Shown here one piece after another: positions 62,244-64,000 of a DNA stretch of 64,000 bases. This stretch comes from Bosea vaviloviae (GTDB taxonomy: Bacteria > Pseudomonadota > Alphaproteobacteria > Rhizobiales > Beijerinckiaceae), in contig NZ_CP017147.1 of assembly GCF_001741865.1 (NCBI RefSeq), forward strand, positions 2,595,001 to 2,659,000. Direction: 5' to 3'. Position 1 is the stretch's first letter; every line of letters begins with the position of its first letter. A program made the position numbers and the translations under genes. The notes below the pieces were generated by a model. It did not search any database, had not been told where the DNA came from, and saw only the letters and a list, made by a program, of their open reading frames with translations.

Positions 62244-63335
62244 TCACCTGCGCGCCGCGTTGGGGTCGTGCCCCGGATCACCGGCGTGCGCCGCGGTCAA
62301 AAGCAGCCACATCAGATGGCCCATCTGCCGCTCATTGACCTTGGCGGTATCGGTCTGGTGAACGACGACCAGGTCGTTCACGGGGTCGATGATGATGAAC
62401 TGTCCATAATTCCCATCGGCCCAGAAGCCGCCGGGAGACAGGTTCATGATCTCGACGCGCCGGTCGGGGAAACCGGTCCACCACATATAGCCGTAGCCGG
62501 ACCGCAGATAGGTTTCCGACGAGGCGGTCGTGCTCTCCTGGACCCATGATGGTGAGACGACGGCCCTGTCGCGCCAGCGCCCGGAACGCAGATAGAGCAG
62601 GCCGAACCGCGCCAGATCCCGCGCGCTCATATGGAACGGGTAGGCGGGATGCAGCGAAACGTCGCCCCTGATGTAGCCACCATCGCGTGGCCGATAATCC
62701 TGCATGCCGACGGGATTGCCGATGCGTTGCTGGAACATCTCGAAGATCGACGCGCCGACAGCGCGTTCGTAGATCGTTCCGAGAACATTGAAGTCCCAGT
62801 TGTTATAATACCAGAACGTACCGGGCGGATGACTCCCTCGAACAGGGCGGCGCGCGACCTGGCTCGGCATCTCGACGAGGGCGGGTCGATAGATGCCCGA
62901 CCGGGACTGCAGCAACTGTCGAACCGTCGCCTGTTTCTCGGCCTCGGTGAGGACGGGCGGAACATCATCGATGCCAAGCGAGCCCAGCGTGGCGTCGAGC
63001 TCGATCTTGCCCTCCGCCACGGCAATGCCGATCAGGGCGCTCAGAAGGCTCTTGCGCACCGAGTACAATTGCAGCCGGCGGCCGATATCGCCCCAGCTGT
63101 CGACGATGCGGCCATGCTGCACCACGATGAAGCTCGCCGTGCCGATGGACTGCGAGTAGGCCCGCGCCTGGGCCAGGATATCCGTGTCCCACCCCGCTTG
63201 CTCGGGAGCTGTCCAATCCCACTCGCCGCCAGGCCAGTCATCGACACCGGGCAACGGCGCGGCGCGAGGCGGAGAACCTCGTAATGTCAAATAGGCGAGG
63301 GGCAGTGTCAGAAAGTTGCGGCGATTGACTGACAC
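62244..63335 (-). CDS. Tat-exported serine hydrolase (class C beta-lactamase-like)
   Basis: A 363-residue protein with a twin-arginine start (VNRRNFLTLPLAYL). The penicillin-binding fold carries Ser92-x-x-Lys95 in YSVRKS; the second motif is YYNNWDFN, where class C enzymes have YxN. It resembles EstB-type esterases and 6-aminohexanoate-dimer hydrolase-like proteins. It probably hydrolyses an ester or amide in the periplasm. A true beta-lactamase activity is not implied. Confidence 0.88.
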   Translation of the reverse strand: MSVNRRNFLTLPLAYLTLRGSPPRAAPLPGVDDWPGGEWDWTAPEQAGWDTDILAQARAYSQSIGTASFIVVQHGRIVDSWGDIGRRLQLYSVRKSLLSALIGIAVAEGKIELDATLGSLGIDDVPPVLTEAEKQATVRQLLQSRSGIYRPALVEMPSQVARRPVRGSHPPGTFWYYNNWDFNVLGTIYERAVGASIFEMFQQRIGNPVGMQDYRPRDGGYIRGDVSLHPAYPFHMSARDLARFGLLYLRSGRWRDRAVVSPSWVQESTTASSETYLRSGYGYMWWTGFPDRRVEIMNLSPGGFWADGNYGQFIIIDPVNDLVVVHQTDTAKVNERQMGHLMWLLLTAAHAGDPGHDPNAARR

Positions 63336-63393
63336 GGGGTGTTCTCCTGCAAATCCGTCCGTTTGGCGGCGAACTCGACGCAGCGCTCAAACG

Positions 63394-63420
63394 AAAAGAC
63401 CGCCCTGAGGGCGGTCTTTT
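63394..63420. terminator. Bidirectional rho-independent terminator
   Basis: AAAAGACCGCC, loop CTGA-type, GGCGGTCTTTT: a perfect stem with an A tract on one side and a T tract on the other, so it can work in both directions. It lies just beyond the stop of the minus-strand gene at 63444, which it should end. Confidence 0.85.
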
Positions 63421-63443
63421 TATCTGGGATTGGTTGGCGCCCG

Positions 63444-64000
63444 TTATTCGAAGCGCCCGCTGGCATGGGCCAGCATCGTGTAGACCTTGCCGGTCTCGGA
63501 GGTCAGGTAGGTCTTGGCCACCATCGAGTCGCGGTCGTCCTTGGCCGCCTCGCCGAGCAGGCGCTCGAACTCGTCGATGTAACGGTCGACCGTCTCCTTG
63601 AATTCGGTGTCGCGGCGGTATTTGCGCCGGATCTCGTCGAAGGTCTGCTGGCCCTGCAGCGTGTAGAGCCGGCGCGTGAAGACGTTGCGCTCGCCGCGCT
63701 TGTAGCGGTCCCACAACTCGACGGCCGCTTCGTGGTCGATCATCCGGGCGATGTCGACGGAGAGCGAATCGAGCTTCTCGATCGAATGCGCGGTCGGCTT
63801 GCTGGCCTCGCTGGGCTGCTCCTCGCGCGAGGCGCGGTTGAGCAGGTCGGAGAGCCAGCCCGCCTTCGCCGGCGGCTGAACCTCCGGCTGCGGCGCGGGG
63901 GCGCGTCGCGGCGCGTCCTCGGCAGGGGCGGGGCGGGGTGCCGGCGCCGGTGCCGGCTTGGGGGCCTCGACCCGCGCTTCGGTGCGGGCGGGCTGCTGGG
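63444..64000 (-). CDS. Large conserved protein, C-terminal part, truncated by the window edge
   Basis: The frame is open from the edge at 64000 to the TGA at 63444, so at least 185 residues are present. The upstream part is a Pro/Ala/Glu-rich linker (63750-64000), then WLSDLLNRASRE, KLDSLSVDIARMIDHEAAVELW and DRYKRGERNVFTRRLYTLQGQ. The last part is helical and ends in TYLTSETGKVYTMLAHASGRFE. It is a segment I recognise from large Hyphomicrobiales proteins often labelled kinesin-like or apolipoprotein-like. No catalytic motif is visible. Confidence 0.75.
   Translation of the reverse strand, partial: QQPARTEARVEAPKPAPAPAPRPAPAEDAPRRAPAPQPEVQPPAKAGWLSDLLNRASREEQPSEASKPTAHSIEKLDSLSVDIARMIDHEAAVELWDRYKRGERNVFTRRLYTLQGQQTFDEIRRKYRRDTEFKETVDRYIDEFERLLGEAAKDDRDSMVAKTYLTSETGKVYTMLAHASGRFE

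Overview
The window is GC-rich (roughly two thirds G+C by eye), densely coded chromosomal DNA. It most likely comes from an alphaproteobacterium of the Hyphomicrobiales (Rhizobiales), with a Bosea-like flavour. That placement is an inference from the gene families (DUF2076, L,D-transpeptidases of the SGCIRM type, DUF1537 kinase, matA/matB, MlaE-F-D with a PqiC-like lipoprotein), from the many Tat and lipoprotein signals, and from three families of interspersed palindromes (CGTCATTGCGAG, CGTCATCCCGGAC and GCGAAAAACCGG types). I see no rRNA, tRNA, CRISPR array, transposase or phage module.

Layout. 0-7.3 kb: edge of an AraC regulator, a lipocalin-like protein, a VOC protein, DUF3237 and a divergent LysR regulator, a GNAT/EamA pair, an MNT-HEPN pair, a TauE exporter and a flippase. 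7.3-15.2 kb: envelope and sensing genes (a relic of an autotransporter barrel, two L,D-transpeptidases around a DUF2076 protein, a chemoreceptor, a globin, a MATE pump). 15.4-29.6 kb: a catabolic block with two amidases, an M20 carbamoylase-type hydrolase, a dipeptide-type ABC importer (binding protein and two permeases), N-carbamoyl-D-amino-acid hydrolase, an unknown protein, an Atu3266-type deacetylase, RidA and a D-threonine-aldolase-type PLP enzyme. Together they look like a route for importing and hydrolysing amides, ureides and D-amino-acid derivatives.

29.7-32.5 kb: a spike-like beta-repeat protein and a split chromate transporter with a divergent LysR regulator. A 50-bp copy of the 3' end of the neighbouring DUF1028 gene brackets the transporter block, which marks a rearrangement. 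32.7-39.0 kb (minus strand): binding protein, two permeases, gamma-glutamyltransferase and DUF1028, a glutathione-importer-like operon. 39.4-43.8 kb: a four-carbon acid sugar kinase and the malonate genes matA-matB. 43.9-47 kb: an MBL hydrolase, a flavin reductase divergent from soxR with a clear SoxR-type promoter, and a creatininase-family hydrolase.

47.4-56 kb: an NAD-binding protein, an SDR, two paralogous FAD-linked oxidases and a complete NitT/TauT-type ABC importer, arranged as a divergent locus that suggests uptake and oxidation of one organic acid or aromatic. 56-64 kb: an Ala-rich structural or chemotaxis-like protein, an MFS permease, a phospholipid-transport operon (mlaE-mlaF-mlaD-lipoprotein), a Tat-exported serine hydrolase, and a large protein that runs off the window.

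Neither dipeptide-type ABC locus carries its ATPase genes, so both depend on ATPases encoded elsewhere. The strongest candidates for something not described before are the 15-30 kb amide/ureide/D-amino-acid block, the FAD-oxidase/ABC divergent locus, and the rearrangement around chrA.
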